DNA from: Oscillatoria salina IIICB1
GTDB taxonomy: Bacteria > Cyanobacteriota > Cyanobacteriia > Cyanobacteriales > SIO1D9
Length of the DNA: 64,000 bases
Direction of reading: 5' to 3'
Assembly (NCBI RefSeq): GCF_020144665.1
Contig: NZ_JAAHBQ010000007.1
Coordinates: 1 to 64,000, forward strand
Part shown: positions 9,196 through 18,028 of the stretch, in pieces
How positions within the stretch are numbered: the first letter of the stretch is position 1
Layout of the letters: every line of letters begins with the position of its first letter
Notes under the pieces: model-generated
What the model saw: only the letters and a program-made list of their open reading frames with translations
What the model was told of the DNA's origin: nothing
Databases searched by the model: none
Made by a program: the position numbers and the translations under genes

Positions 9196-10386
9196 ATGAA
9201 ACTCAAACTACCCCTAAAACTAGCAGCACTAGCCACAGCCGCATTTTCCGCGATCGCGCCTCTCAATTCTACTCAAGCACAAACTTTCGGTCAAACTGAA
9301 GTTACCCAAAATAACTTTGTCGCCGTTGCTTCACCAGCCGGAACTTCTCATAAACTATTAATCATCGAACAAATTCCGGGACAGCGCCAGTGCTGGAGCG
9401 AAAGTGGCTCTAACCCGACGATTATCAATCCATTATTAACTACTTTTGACTTTTCCGGTCATTGTCGCCGGAACACCGACAGTAACGGCTATTCCATCCG
9501 CGCTAATGGTGAAGACTTAGGTTTAGATTATCAACTAATGGTAGTTCGTCGCGAGGGAGAATTACAGTTAGTTGGCGCTCATCGTCGCGACTTCAGTAAA
9601 CCTTATATCGTTATTGGTAGAACTGGCGGACTAACTAACGATTTTGCCAAAATCTTCCTCGAACCAGGTTGGCGCTTTACTAAACGTACTTACAATGGCA
9701 GCACTTTGGGTCACGTTTATCTTACCAATGATGGACTTACTGGCGGCAATCCGGGCGGTGGTAATAACGGCGGTAATTCTGACTTAGCCTTCCGCGATAT
9801 TGCCAACGATATCTACAAAGACGAAATCTCTGAAGCTGTGGAAATTGGCTTTATTGCTGGCTTTAAAGAAGATAACACCTTCCGTCCTTTAAATGCTCTT
9901 ACCAGAGAACAAGTGGTTTCAATGGCTCTCGAAGCAGTGAAAACCATCCCTAATGTTAATGTTAATGTTCCCACATCCACGTCTTCGCGTCCTTATCCAG
10001 ACGTAGAAACTTCTCGCTGGAGTGCCGCTAAAATTCAATGGGCAAAGCAAAATAATATTGTCAGTGGTTATCCTGATGGTAATTTCCGCCCCGCGCAAGC
10101 AGTAACTCGCGCTGAGTTAATGGCTATCCAAAAACGAACCGCCGAGTATGCAAAAACTCAACGAGGTTTATCCAGCAAACTTAACGCTAAACAAACGGCG
10201 AAAAACTTCTCTGATACTGCCAATCATTGGGGTTCGGTGTTAGTGACGGAAATGTCCGCTTATTGTGGCGTGGCTTCGCCTTTAAATGAAACTGGCAACG
10301 CATTTTATCCCGATCGCTCTTCTCAACGCAACTATGCTGCTGCCGCAACCCTGCGAATGCTCAATTGCGTTAAATCTGATAATTAA
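9196..10386 (+). CDS. DUF3747 and SLH-domain exported protein
   Basis: Starting from ATG 9196 the protein has 396 residues and begins with a clean signal peptide (MKLKLPLKLAALATAAFSA, cleavage near TQAQ). The open frame extends upstream to a TTG at 9115, but that part is implausible because it would bury the signal peptide. Residues about 30-180 form a DUF3747 domain, common in cyanobacterial exoproteins. A Gly/Asn linker (GGNPGGGNNGGNSD) leads to a C-terminal SLH region with AFRDIANDIYKDEISEAVEI, GFIAGFKEDNTFRP, and a second copy around YPDVETSRWSAAKIQWAKQN. SLH repeats usually bind cell-wall polymers, so the protein is probably at the cell surface. An intrinsic terminator follows. Confidence 0.85.
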   Translation: MKLKLPLKLAALATAAFSAIAPLNSTQAQTFGQTEVTQNNFVAVASPAGTSHKLLIIEQIPGQRQCWSESGSNPTIINPLLTTFDFSGHCRRNTDSNGYSIRANGEDLGLDYQLMVVRREGELQLVGAHRRDFSKPYIVIGRTGGLTNDFAKIFLEPGWRFTKRTYNGSTLGHVYLTNDGLTGGNPGGGNNGGNSDLAFRDIANDIYKDEISEAVEIGFIAGFKEDNTFRPLNALTREQVVSMALEAVKTIPNVNVNVPTSTSSRPYPDVETSRWSAAKIQWAKQNNIVSGYPDGNFRPAQAVTRAELMAIQKRTAEYAKTQRGLSSKLNAKQTAKNFSDTANHWGSVLVTEMSAYCGVASPLNETGNAFYPDRSSQRNYAAAATLRMLNCVKSDN

Positions 10387-10445
10387 TTAGCGTAGCGTGG
10401 GCGTAGTGCGAGATCCTAGCCAGAGAAAATAGGTTTCACGATAAC

Positions 10446-10477
10446 TTAGGGTGGGTTAATACTCACCCTAATTTTTT
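10446..10477 (+). terminator. Rho-independent terminator
   Basis: TTAGGGTG pairs with CACCCTAA around a short loop and is followed directly by a run of six T. It lies 60 bp after the stop of the DUF3747-SLH gene and 54 bp before the prohibitin-like gene, so it should separate the two transcripts. Confidence 0.8.
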
Positions 10478-10530
10478 AATGAGGATACCGACTCGACTAA
10501 AATGGGTAGCAGTGAAAAGGAGATGATATT

Positions 10531-11385
10531 TTGAAAGGTCAGTCCGCACAAAATATACAATCGATCGTTGGTGGTGCGATCGCGGCATTACTCATTCTCA
10601 TCGCTTTTAATTCTTTTGTGATTATCAACCCAGGTGAAGCTGGAGTTCTCAGCATTTTGGGTAAAGCTAGAGATGGGGCTTTACTGGAAGGTTTGCATTT
10701 CAAACCGCCTCTAGTTTCTGCCGTTGATGTTTATGACGTAACTGTACAAAAGTTTGAAGTCCCAGCCCAAAGTTCGACAAAGGATCTTCAGGATCTCACC
10801 GCTAGCTTTGCAATTAACTTCCGCCTCGATCCTTTACAAGTGGTAACAGTTCGCCGCGAACAAGGTACTCTGCAAAATGTGGTCTCGAAAATAATTGCCC
10901 CCCAAACCCAGGAATCGTTTAAAATTGCGGCGGCAAGAAGAACTGTCGAAGAAGCAATTACCAAACGAGAAGAACTAAAAGCCGATTTTGATACTGCATT
11001 GGTAGAACGCTTAGATAAATACGGCATTATTGTCCTGGATACCAGTGTTGTTGATTTAGCCTTTTCTCCAGAATTTGCTCGCGCAGTGGAAGAAAAACAA
11101 ATCGCTGAACAACGGGCGCAAAGGGCGGTGTATGTAGCCAGAGAAGCCGAACAACAAGCCCAAGCAGACGTTAACCGCGCTAAAGGTAGGGCGGAAGCAC
11201 AAAGATTGCTGGCTGAAACCCTGAAAGCCCAAGGGGGTAGGCTAGTGTTACAAAAAGAAGCGATCGAAGCTTGGCGACAAGGTGGTTCCCAAATGCCAAA
11301 AGTTTTGGTAATCGGTGGTGAATCTGATGCTACGGTTCCTTTCTTATTTAATTTGGGTAATGTTGTCGAAACAACCACAAACTAA
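10531..11385 (+). CDS. Prohibitin-family (SPFH/PHB) membrane protein
   Basis: This is a 284-residue SPFH-domain protein close to cyanobacterial and mitochondrial prohibitins. It has one N-terminal membrane segment (about 12-28, GGAIAALLILIAFNSFVII), then the PHB domain from INPGEAGVLSILGKA to about residue 190, and a long Ala/Glu/Gln-rich coiled coil (EKQIAEQRAQRAVYVAREAE). Such proteins form large membrane rings; in bacteria their partners are often FtsH-type proteases. The start is a TTG: AAGGAG lies 8 nt upstream at 10517-10522, and no ATG in frame would keep the anchor. It is preceded by a terminator, so it has its own promoter. Confidence 0.9.
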   Translation: MKGQSAQNIQSIVGGAIAALLILIAFNSFVIINPGEAGVLSILGKARDGALLEGLHFKPPLVSAVDVYDVTVQKFEVPAQSSTKDLQDLTASFAINFRLDPLQVVTVRREQGTLQNVVSKIIAPQTQESFKIAAARRTVEEAITKREELKADFDTALVERLDKYGIIVLDTSVVDLAFSPEFARAVEEKQIAEQRAQRAVYVAREAEQQAQADVNRAKGRAEAQRLLAETLKAQGGRLVLQKEAIEAWRQGGSQMPKVLVIGGESDATVPFLFNLGNVVETTTN

Positions 11386-11936
11386 ATTACCAAAAAAAAT
11401 GGGTTTAAAGCCTCGCTGTTCTACGGCGACTTTGATTGAAAAGAAACTAGAAAGTTAGTACAATAGTTGATCGCGAGTAAAACTAAAATCTACGTGATTC
11501 TTCGCTCTAGTAGGTCGAAAACCCGGTAAGTAAGAAACAACGGTTAGATTGGCTCTAACGGCAGTATGACTAAACCACTGCAAGCTTTCTTCAGAGCGAG
11601 GAGCGTACTAAACTAGCTGAGTGATGGATGTTTGAAAGCATAAAACTCAAAAAAGTAAGCGCAATATATGCGGCTATATGTCAACATATTGAGCGTCTAG
11701 AGGCAACTTGACTGTGCCTGCAAGAGGAAAGAGAACTACTTGTGAATCCCCTCCCTTTAGCAACGCGGAGGGAGGGGAGTAGTCAAACTAATTTGAAGAG
11801 CGCTGCACTACATGAAATGGTGTAGAGACGTTGCATGCAACGTCTCTACATAAAATTTGTAGCATTTTATTCTTCATTTGAAATTACCCTAAGAGCGCAT
11901 TTCGAGATTGTTTTCGCTTCCACAATGAATTAAAAA
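11386..11936. other. Intergenic region with IS-like end and palindrome
   Basis: No gene is visible in these 551 bp. At 11748-11777 the arms CCCCTCCCT and AGGGAGGGG form a 9-bp hairpin, preceded by GTGAAT and followed by AGTAGTC; this resembles the subterminal hairpin of IS200/IS605-type elements. I found no transposase reading frame beside it, so at most it is a remnant. A 30-bp palindrome follows at 11821-11850. The rest shows nothing I recognise. Confidence 0.4.
11821..11850. repeat. 30-bp palindromic repeat, copy 1
   Basis: A perfect palindrome with the arm TGTAGAGACGTTGCA. Two further copies with a one-base change at the centre lie at 14262-14287 and 49727-49756. The element belongs to a family of dispersed cyanobacterial palindromes. 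This copy sits 86 bp before an alpha/beta hydrolase gene. Confidence 0.85.
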
Positions 11937-12827
11937 ATGTTTGCCAGTTTTCTCCCCTCCGAAGTCAAAAATCTTACCGAACCAACATCGATCGCCTTAG
12001 CTAAACAAATTCAGTGTCTCGATCTTGCTACTCCCCTCACTGACAAACCGATTCCGACAACCTATGTTCATCAAGGCAGTGGGGGAACGCCTATTTTGTT
12101 ATTACATGGTTTCGATAGTTCTGTTCTTGAATTTCGTCGTCTTTTTCCTTTACTAGCTGCGAAAAATGACACTTGGACTGTGGATTTTTTAGGCTTTGGC
12201 TTTACGGAACGCATTTCTGGGCTAACATTCGATCCTGTAGCCATAAAAACTCATCTTTACTACTTCTGGAAAACTTTAATTCAACAACCAGTTATTTTGG
12301 TTGGGGCTTCGATGGGAGGTGCAGCCGCAATTGATTTTACTCTTGCTTATCCGGAAGTAGTAAAAAAGTTGGTCTTCCTTGACAGTGCAGGTATTGGTAA
12401 AGGTCCGGCGATCGGGAAATTCCTGTTTCCTCCTTTTGACTACCTCGCTGCGGAATTTTTACGTCGTCCCGGAGTTCGCAAAAATATCAATCTGGCTGCT
12501 TACTTAGAGAAAAGTATGGTGACATCTGATGCTGAACTTTGTGCTGCTTTGCACTTAAAATCACCTAATTGGCATCAAGCTTTAATTGCTTTTACGAAAA
12601 GTGGGGGTTATGGTTCTTTTGTCAAGCAAATTCCTAATATTCAACAAGAAACTTTAATTCTTTGGGGTGAGAATGACAAAATTTTAGGGACGAAAGATGC
12701 TTATAAGTTCGAGCAATTACTGGCGAATAGTAAACTTATTTGGATTAAAAATTGCGGTCATGTTCCCCATCTCGAACAAGCAGAAGTTACTGCTCAGCAT
12801 ATTTTTGAGTTTTGTGGTATTCTCTAG
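11937..12827 (+). CDS. Alpha/beta hydrolase
   Basis: This 296-residue soluble alpha/beta hydrolase has a complete catalytic triad: the nucleophile Ser125 in VGASMGGAA, Asp247 in LWGENDKILG and His275 in NCGHVPHLEQ. The oxyanion motif LLLHGFDSS is at 55-63. Cap-domain residues are about 150-220. Members of this broad group include epoxide hydrolases, esterases and dienelactone-type enzymes, and the substrate cannot be inferred. There is no signal peptide. It ends 5 bp before the stop of the convergent membrane-protein gene. Unlike the hydrolase at the left edge it is intact. Confidence 0.88.
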   Translation: MFASFLPSEVKNLTEPTSIALAKQIQCLDLATPLTDKPIPTTYVHQGSGGTPILLLHGFDSSVLEFRRLFPLLAAKNDTWTVDFLGFGFTERISGLTFDPVAIKTHLYYFWKTLIQQPVILVGASMGGAAAIDFTLAYPEVVKKLVFLDSAGIGKGPAIGKFLFPPFDYLAAEFLRRPGVRKNINLAAYLEKSMVTSDAELCAALHLKSPNWHQALIAFTKSGGYGSFVKQIPNIQQETLILWGENDKILGTKDAYKFEQLLANSKLIWIKNCGHVPHLEQAEVTAQHIFEFCGIL

Positions 12828-12832
12828 ATTGT

Positions 12833-13567
12833 TTATTTGAAAGATACTTCGATCGGCGGGAGGTAACAACTTATGTAAGCAAGCAAAGCTCGAATGAAAA
12901 TGACTATACCGACCATTTCTAAAGACTCTTCTAGGGTGAATAACACCATATAAGGTATAGTTCCTTTACCGTAATTATATACATACCAACCACCGATCGC
13001 TTCTAGTCCTAGAGTACCAAGAAGATAAATAGCGCCAGCCCAGAGAAAAGCAAATTTTGTTTTTTTAGGTAAAGCTTTAATAAATGGGGAATAGATGACA
13101 AGTAATAATACTACGAAAATAGCGGCAGGAACAATCCAAGTGAAATAAAGAAACCCACTAGCATTCAGCCCGGAGCGCAAAGTGTCCATACTTAATTCGT
13201 GAATACTTGCAGCTTCGTCAATCGAGAGTAAGAAAAAAATTAGTGATAAACCCATCCAATGACGAGTGTAGCGATCGCGATCTCTCTTTTTGACAAATGC
13301 GACGATCCCTAACAACACAGAACAAATTAGTAAGGTTAAAGAAGAATACCACGTGGGCAGGTTATTTTCTGCATCCAGGTCAAATAACTTGATTAAACTC
13401 TCTCGTTCGGAATTAAGGTAATATGTGGCGAACTGTCCCAGTAAATTGCCAATAGCCAATCCTATAATCGCAAAAACTAAGAATTTAGTCAATTTGCGCC
13501 CAGGAATCCGAAATTTATAGCTTTTTTGAGAAGAAGAAACCTGGGTGCTTGAAGAATCTTTGGACAT
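12833..13567 (-). CDS. Multipass membrane protein of unknown function
   Basis: I do not recognise a named family for this 244-residue protein. It has about six or seven hydrophobic segments: 30-48, 73-90, 104-118, 142-160, 172-190 and 210-232. The third is followed at once by DEAASIHE, and the last contains LEESLEMVG, so a cluster of Asp, Glu and His lies at or in the membrane. That arrangement recalls membrane-embedded metal hydrolases but does not prove one. The first 25 residues are polar and Ser-rich. It converges on the alpha/beta hydrolase gene and is divergent from msrB. Confidence 0.7.
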   Translation of the reverse strand: MSKDSSSTQVSSSQKSYKFRIPGRKLTKFLVFAIIGLAIGNLLGQFATYYLNSERESLIKLFDLDAENNLPTWYSSLTLLICSVLLGIVAFVKKRDRDRYTRHWMGLSLIFFLLSIDEAASIHELSMDTLRSGLNASGFLYFTWIVPAAIFVVLLLVIYSPFIKALPKKTKFAFLWAGAIYLLGTLGLEAIGGWYVYNYGKGTIPYMVLFTLEESLEMVGIVIFIRALLAYISCYLPPIEVSFK

Positions 13568-13753
13568 TATTTTGGTTATGCTCCGTTAAACGAAAGGTTA
13601 AACTTGGGTTAATGAAAAGCATAACATAGCGATTTTTTCGTTGATTATGGGAAAATAAAATCCCTGGGTACGGTTTTCGGTACTGCAAATCTTCCGGTTG
13701 CAACGATAGAATTTATTTGTGAAGAAATGTAACAACCTAGGAGTCAGACCTTA

Positions 13754-14149
13754 ATGGCTAGTAAAGTAGAAAAGTCAGACCAAGAGTGGAAAGAGCAACT
13801 CAGCCCCGAACAGTACCAAGTCACGAGAAAGAAAGGAACCGAAAGAGCCTTCACTGGCAAATACCACGATAATAAGCAAGAAGGTATTTACAAGTGCGTT
13901 TGCTGCGGTCAACCGCTTTTTACTTCGGAAACCAAGTTTAATTCGGGTACTGGTTGGCCGAGTTTTTGGGAACCTGTAGACGAAGAGAATGTCAGTTATG
14001 AGAGCGATCGCAGTTTATTTATGACGAGAACAGAAGTATTATGTTCTCGTTGCGACGCACACCTAGGTCACGTTTTCGACGACGGACCAAAACCCACAGG
14101 TAAGCGTTATTGTATCAATTCGGCTTCCCTAGATTTCGAGCAGAAATAA
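13754..14149 (+). CDS. msrB: Peptide-methionine (R)-S-oxide reductase
   Basis: MsrB repairs oxidised protein by reducing methionine-R-sulfoxide. The 131-residue chain has the structural zinc cysteines as two CxxC pairs, Cys48/Cys51 and Cys97/Cys100, the substrate loop [13 protein letters not shown] and the catalytic Cys120 in [11 protein letters not shown]. It is cytosolic, with no signal peptide. Its stop is separated from the convergent methyltransferase gene by a spacer holding two palindromes. The function is probably protection against light-generated oxidants (family knowledge). Confidence 0.96.
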   Translation: MASKVEKSDQEWKEQLSPEQYQVTRKKGTERAFTGKYHDNKQEGIYKCVCCGQPLFTSETKFNSGTGWPSFWEPVDEENVSYESDRSLFMTRTEVLCSRCDAHLGHVFDDGPKPTGKRYCINSASLDFEQK

Positions 14150-14175
14150 CTCGCATTTAATCCCACAGTTTGTAG

Positions 14176-14193
14176 TGAGCGCTTAAGCGCTCA
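14176..14193. repeat. 18-bp palindrome following GTAG
   Basis: TGAGCGCTTAAGCGCTCA is a perfect palindrome preceded by TTTGTAG. The same lead, GTAGTGAG, precedes a different palindrome in the tandem array at 55083-55347, so the anchor is shared while the stem sequence differs. It lies between the convergent msrB and methyltransferase genes. Confidence 0.7.
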
Positions 14194-14261
14194 TTAACAC
14201 TAATTTAAACTTGTTTTTCAATCATTTTTCTAACTAAACTAGAAAAGAAAATGCTTAATCT

Positions 14262-14287
14262 TAGAGACGTTGCACGCAACGTCTCTA
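14262..14287. repeat. 30-bp palindromic repeat family, copy 2
   Basis: A copy of the dispersed palindrome, with arms TAGAGACGTTGC around a central AC; the outermost base pairs are lost on the left side. It sits 40 bp from the stop of the methyltransferase gene, in a spacer between convergent genes, where it could act as a bidirectional terminator. Confidence 0.8.
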
Positions 14288-14326
14288 CAAGGTGAAGATC
14301 TGTAGCAAAGATTTGTAGATTTTATC

Positions 14327-15451
14327 TTAATACAATTCATACTTGAGGAAAGTGCAAGGTAACGAACCATTATAAACGGGAATGCGTCGCGAAGCTTTCA
14401 AACCAACTCGTTTAGCTAATTCTTTATTTCCCGTCAAAATATAAGCCGTCCAACCTTTGAAACGCTGCTTAAATACATCCCCAAGTAACTTATAAAATTC
14501 TCCCAATTCTGCTACATCTCCGATTCGTTTTCCATAGGGGGGATTACAAATAATTATCCCAGAATCGGCGATTGGTTCAACTTCAGTTAACTGTTTTTGC
14601 GAGAAACTAATTTGCGCTTCTAGTCCGCATTTTTCGGCATTAATTTGCGCTTGCTGAATAACCTTTTTGTCAGCATCGCTACCCCAAATTGGTGCTGGTA
14701 ATTCGGCTAATTGACTGTTTTGTGCTTGTTGTAAAATTTCTTGCCATAAATCGGCGTCAAAATCGCGCCAAGTTTGAAAACCAAATCGTTTTCTATACAA
14801 ACCTGGTGCAATATTTAAACTCTTTAAACAAGCTTCTAAAGGTAAAGTTCCCGAACCACATAAAGGGTCAAAAAAAGGTAAATTGGGTGAATATTCGGCG
14901 ATGGTTAATAATGCAGCAGCGAGGGTTTCTTTGAGTGGGGCTAATCCCATTGCGGGACGATAGCCGCGTCGATGTAAACTATCTCCAGAGCTATCTAAAC
15001 TTAAAGTGGCTCGATTTTGGTAAATGTGAAGATTGATTAACAAATCGGGATTTTGGACATCGACACTGGAACGTTTTCCGGTTTGCTGACGTTGTTGGTC
15101 GGCGATCGCGTTTTTGACTTCCAGCGCACTAAAATGAGTATGATTGAGTTGCCGATTGCCTCCAGTGCAATTTACCGCTAAAGTATTTAATGGCTGAAGA
15201 TATTCTGACCAAGAAATTTTTTGCACTTCGCGGTACAATTGCTCTCGATTATGACACGGAAATTCTTTAATTGGCATCAAAACTCGAAAAATAGTTCTCC
15301 CCCAAAGATTCACTTTGTAAAGCAAAGCTTTGTCACCAGAAAAATGTACGCCAGTAAAATCTGGACGCACTTCTTTGCCGCCCAATTTTTCGATTTCCTG
15401 TGCGGCAATTGATTCTAAACCGCGAGCAACGGTAGCAAAATAACGATTCAT
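14327..15451 (-). CDS. THUMP-domain RNA N2-guanine methyltransferase (RlmL/TrmN-like)
   Basis: This 374-residue enzyme transfers a methyl group from SAM to guanine N2 in RNA. The N-terminal half (about 1-155) is a ferredoxin-like plus THUMP RNA-binding region beginning YFATVARGLESIAAQEIEKL. The C-terminal half is a class I methyltransferase: motif I FFDPLCGSGTLPLEA and the catalytic motif IICNPPYGKRIGD. It matches the N-terminal half of E. coli RlmL, which modifies 23S rRNA G2445; it lacks the second RlmK domain, as is usual in cyanobacteria and Firmicutes. The rRNA target is inferred from the family. It is divergent from purT, with 40 bp between the starts. Confidence 0.9.
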   Translation of the reverse strand: MNRYFATVARGLESIAAQEIEKLGGKEVRPDFTGVHFSGDKALLYKVNLWGRTIFRVLMPIKEFPCHNREQLYREVQKISWSEYLQPLNTLAVNCTGGNRQLNHTHFSALEVKNAIADQQRQQTGKRSSVDVQNPDLLINLHIYQNRATLSLDSSGDSLHRRGYRPAMGLAPLKETLAAALLTIAEYSPNLPFFDPLCGSGTLPLEACLKSLNIAPGLYRKRFGFQTWRDFDADLWQEILQQAQNSQLAELPAPIWGSDADKKVIQQAQINAEKCGLEAQISFSQKQLTEVEPIADSGIIICNPPYGKRIGDVAELGEFYKLLGDVFKQRFKGWTAYILTGNKELAKRVGLKASRRIPVYNGSLPCTFLKYELY

Positions 15452-15491
15452 TTTTACTCTAACATTTTAACAGTAAACTTCACTAAAATCA

Positions 15492-16667
15492 ATGGTTAAT
15501 TCACGCAAACTTCCCCAAAAAATTATGCTCCTTGGTTCGGGAGAATTAGGTAAAGAATTTGTTATCGCCGCCCAACGTTTGGGTAACTTTGTTGTTGCTG
15601 TCGATCGCTATCCGAACGCACCAGCGATGCAAGTTGCTGATTGTGCAGAAGTTATTTCGATGCTTGACGGTGACCAACTAGAAACAATAGTTGAGCAATA
15701 TCAACCTAATTTTATTGTGCCAGAAATCGAAGCAATTCGCACGGAAAAATTACTGGAATTGGAGCAACGAGGCTATACCGTTATTCCTACCGCAGCCGCA
15801 ACAAATTATACAATGAATCGCGATCGCATTCGCGAATTAGCTTCTCAAGAGTTAGGGATTAGAACTGCAAAATATGCTTATGCTTCCAGTTTAGATCAAT
15901 TGCAACAAGTTGCTGAAGAAATTGGCTTTCCTAACGTAGTTAAACCGGTGATGTCCTCGTCAGGAAAAGGTCAATCTGTGGTAAAATCTCAAACAGAGGT
16001 AGAAAAGTCTTGGAATTACGCGATCGCGGGAGCAAGAGGGGAAAGTAAAAAGATAATTATTGAAGAATTTATTGACTTTGAAATTGAAATAACTCTGTTA
16101 ACAATTAAACAATGGAACGCCCCCACAATTTTTTGTCCGCCAATTGGACATCGCCAAGAAAGAGGCGATTATCAAGAATCTTGGCAACCCGCAAATATTC
16201 GCCCAGAAATTGTACAAGAAGCTGAAAATATTGCTCGCAAAATTACTGATGCTTTAGGTGGTGCAGGAATTTTTGGCGTAGAATTTTTTATCACTAAAGA
16301 TGAGGTAATCTTTTCGGAACTTTCCCCTCGTCCTCATGATACGGGAATGGTAACTTTAATTTCGCAAAACCTCAATGAATTTGAGTTACATTTACGCGCA
16401 ATTCTCGGCTTACCAATTCCCAAAATAGAACTATTTGCTCCTTCAGCTAGTGCAGTTATTTTAGCTCAGGAAAATTCCGACTCAATTATCTTTTCAGGTG
16501 TCGCAGAAGCTTTAGCAACACCAGATGTTGATGTGCGTTTATTTGGTAAACCTGATTCTCGTCCTTTCCGTCGCATGGGAGTAGCTTTAGCGAAAGGAAA
16601 TTCAGTTGCAGAAGCACGAGAAAAAGCAAAATCTGCTGCACAAAAAATTGAGATTGTCAAGGAGTAA
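15492..16667 (+). CDS. purT: Formate-dependent phosphoribosylglycinamide formyltransferase
   Basis: PurT makes formyl-GAR in purine synthesis from formate and ATP, bypassing the folate-dependent PurN. The 391-residue protein shows the N-terminal nucleotide-binding fold with LLGSGELGKEFVIAAQRLG, the EIEAIRTEKLLELE block, the ATP-grasp part with KPVMSSSGKGQSVV, and the metal-binding EVIFSELSPRPHDTGMVTL. Length and order are normal. It leads a likely operon: a small secreted protein starts 17 bp after its stop, and a DUF29 gene 8 bp after that. No PurR-like operator is evident. Confidence 0.96.
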   Translation: MVNSRKLPQKIMLLGSGELGKEFVIAAQRLGNFVVAVDRYPNAPAMQVADCAEVISMLDGDQLETIVEQYQPNFIVPEIEAIRTEKLLELEQRGYTVIPTAAATNYTMNRDRIRELASQELGIRTAKYAYASSLDQLQQVAEEIGFPNVVKPVMSSSGKGQSVVKSQTEVEKSWNYAIAGARGESKKIIIEEFIDFEIEITLLTIKQWNAPTIFCPPIGHRQERGDYQESWQPANIRPEIVQEAENIARKITDALGGAGIFGVEFFITKDEVIFSELSPRPHDTGMVTLISQNLNEFELHLRAILGLPIPKIELFAPSASAVILAQENSDSIIFSGVAEALATPDVDVRLFGKPDSRPFRRMGVALAKGNSVAEAREKAKSAAQKIEIVKE

Positions 16668-16684
16668 TTGAGCGAAAATAAACT

Positions 16685-16978
16685 ATGAAAAAGTCGATTT
16701 TGTTGTGGTTATTAGTGACCTTTTGGTTTGCAGTTGCGCTTCCCGCAGAAGCATCTTTTTGTCGTAACTTAAATAACCACGAAATTTGTATAATCAGTAT
16801 TAAGCGAAGTGCCAAAAATTATTGGGAATATCGAGTAGTTATCAGCGTTGATGGTGAAAAGAAACCGCTAGAAGTTTATGACTGCCGATCGCGTGTTAAA
16901 ATTCAAGCAGATGGTCAGGCTGTTTTCTTTGAGTCAAATGGCGCTGGTAACTTTATTTGTAGCTACTTTTCGCGCTAA
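16685..16978 (+). CDS. Small secreted hypothetical protein
   Basis: This is a 97-residue protein with a clear signal peptide (hydrophobic core LLWLLVTFWFAVALP, probable cut after AEA near residue 23). The mature part of about 74 residues has four cysteines (in FCRNL, EICII, YDCRS and FICSY), which could form two disulfides in the periplasm. I recognise no family. It lies 17 bp after purT and 8 bp before the DUF29 gene, so it is probably cotranscribed with both. Confidence 0.65.
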   Translation: MKKSILLWLLVTFWFAVALPAEASFCRNLNNHEICIISIKRSAKNYWEYRVVISVDGEKKPLEVYDCRSRVKIQADGQAVFFESNGAGNFICSYFSR

Positions 16979-16986
16979 AATAAACT

Positions 16987-17448
16987 ATGTCTAATCTCTA
17001 CGAAACTGATTTCTATGCCTGGACGCAAACTCAAGCAAAGCTACTACAATTAGGTGATTTTAGCAAGTTAGATTTACCAAACTTAATTGAGGAAATCGCA
17101 TCTTTGGGGAAACAGCAACGTCAAGAATTACGAAATCGCCTCAGTATTTTACTCGGAGATTTATTAAAATGGCATTATCAACCGGAAAAACGCAGTCGTA
17201 GTTGGTTAGCAATAATTCGCATACAAATACGAGACATTTTAAGATTGTTGCGAGATAATCCGAGTCGGAAATCTTACCAAGAAGAAGCATTAGCAGAAGC
17301 TTATGAAAATGGTAGAGATTTAGCAGTAAAAGAAACTAATTTACCCTTTTCCACTTTTCCCCCAGCTTGTCCTTATAGTTTAGACGAAATTTTACGCGAT
17401 CGCTACTACCCCGGTCAACCCAGTCTTGAATTAGAATCAGAAATTTAG
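16987..17448 (+). CDS. DUF29 family protein
   Basis: This 153-residue protein belongs to DUF29, a family of unknown function that is strongly expanded in cyanobacteria. Diagnostic parts are YETDFYAWTQTQAKLLQLGD at the N-terminus, NLIEEIASLGKQQRQELRNR, and LLKWHYQPEKRSRSWLAII. It is predicted all-helical with no signal peptide. It is the last gene of the purT group, 8 bp after the small secreted protein. A second DUF29 gene converges on it from the other strand 82 bp away. Confidence 0.88.
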   Translation: MSNLYETDFYAWTQTQAKLLQLGDFSKLDLPNLIEEIASLGKQQRQELRNRLSILLGDLLKWHYQPEKRSRSWLAIIRIQIRDILRLLRDNPSRKSYQEEALAEAYENGRDLAVKETNLPFSTFPPACPYSLDEILRDRYYPGQPSLELESEI

Positions 17449-17530
17449 CATATTTTTTCTTAAAAATCAAGCTTATAAAAGCCAAAGTAATAAAAATTAT
17501 CCTTGTCCGCGAGTTAAACTTAATTTTTTC

Positions 17531-17980
17531 TTAAGCAAAATTAGTTAACTCTGGAAGAAAATCAGGATTGAGAATTTCTTCAATTTCAAAAGGACAATTA
17601 ACCGGAAATATTGCTAAAGAAAGTTCCGTTTCTGTTGCAGCCAAATCTCTAGCATCTGCGTAACATTCCTCAAGAATAGTAACTAAATAATTTCTCAAAC
17701 TAGGACTATCATCAAGAATTTTTAAGCAACGACGACGATGTTCTTTAATCGAACCTAACCCACTTCCACAAAGTTTTTCTGGTTGATATTTCCACTTCAA
17801 TAAATGTGCTAATAAAACCATTAAATTGCTTGCTAACGAACGGCGATCGCTTTTACCAATTCCTTCCAATTCGCTAATTAAATAATCGCAATCTAAATTT
17901 TCTAGCCGTTTATCTTTGAGATAATTTATTTGTTCAGCTAACCAAGCAAGATAATCAGTATTATACAGTAGACTAGCCAT
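17531..17980 (-). CDS. DUF29 family protein
   Basis: A second DUF29 member (149 residues), with LYNTDYLAWLAEQINYLKDK, DYLISELEGIGKSDRRSLAS and LLKWKYQPEKLCGSGLGSI. It shares the family pattern with the neighbour at 16987-17448 but is clearly diverged, so this is an old pair, not a recent copy. It is convergent with that gene and lies 48 bp downstream of the DUF1517 gene on the same strand. The function of the family is unknown. Confidence 0.87.
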   Translation of the reverse strand: MASLLYNTDYLAWLAEQINYLKDKRLENLDCDYLISELEGIGKSDRRSLASNLMVLLAHLLKWKYQPEKLCGSGLGSIKEHRRRCLKILDDSPSLRNYLVTILEECYADARDLAATETELSLAIFPVNCPFEIEEILNPDFLPELTNFA

Positions 17981-18028
17981 TGTAACTTCTCCAAAACTCC
18001 TCAGATATTGATTAAATTTCTTTCATGT

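Noticed and set aside
10788-11378. Long leftward reading frame of 196 codons
   Set aside because: It is the complement of the prohibitin-like gene, Ser/Ala-rich and without a ribosome-binding site or family features.
11386-11740. Possible guide RNA of a TnpB element
   Set aside because: Without a neighbouring intact tnpB and a defined element end there is no basis for such a call.
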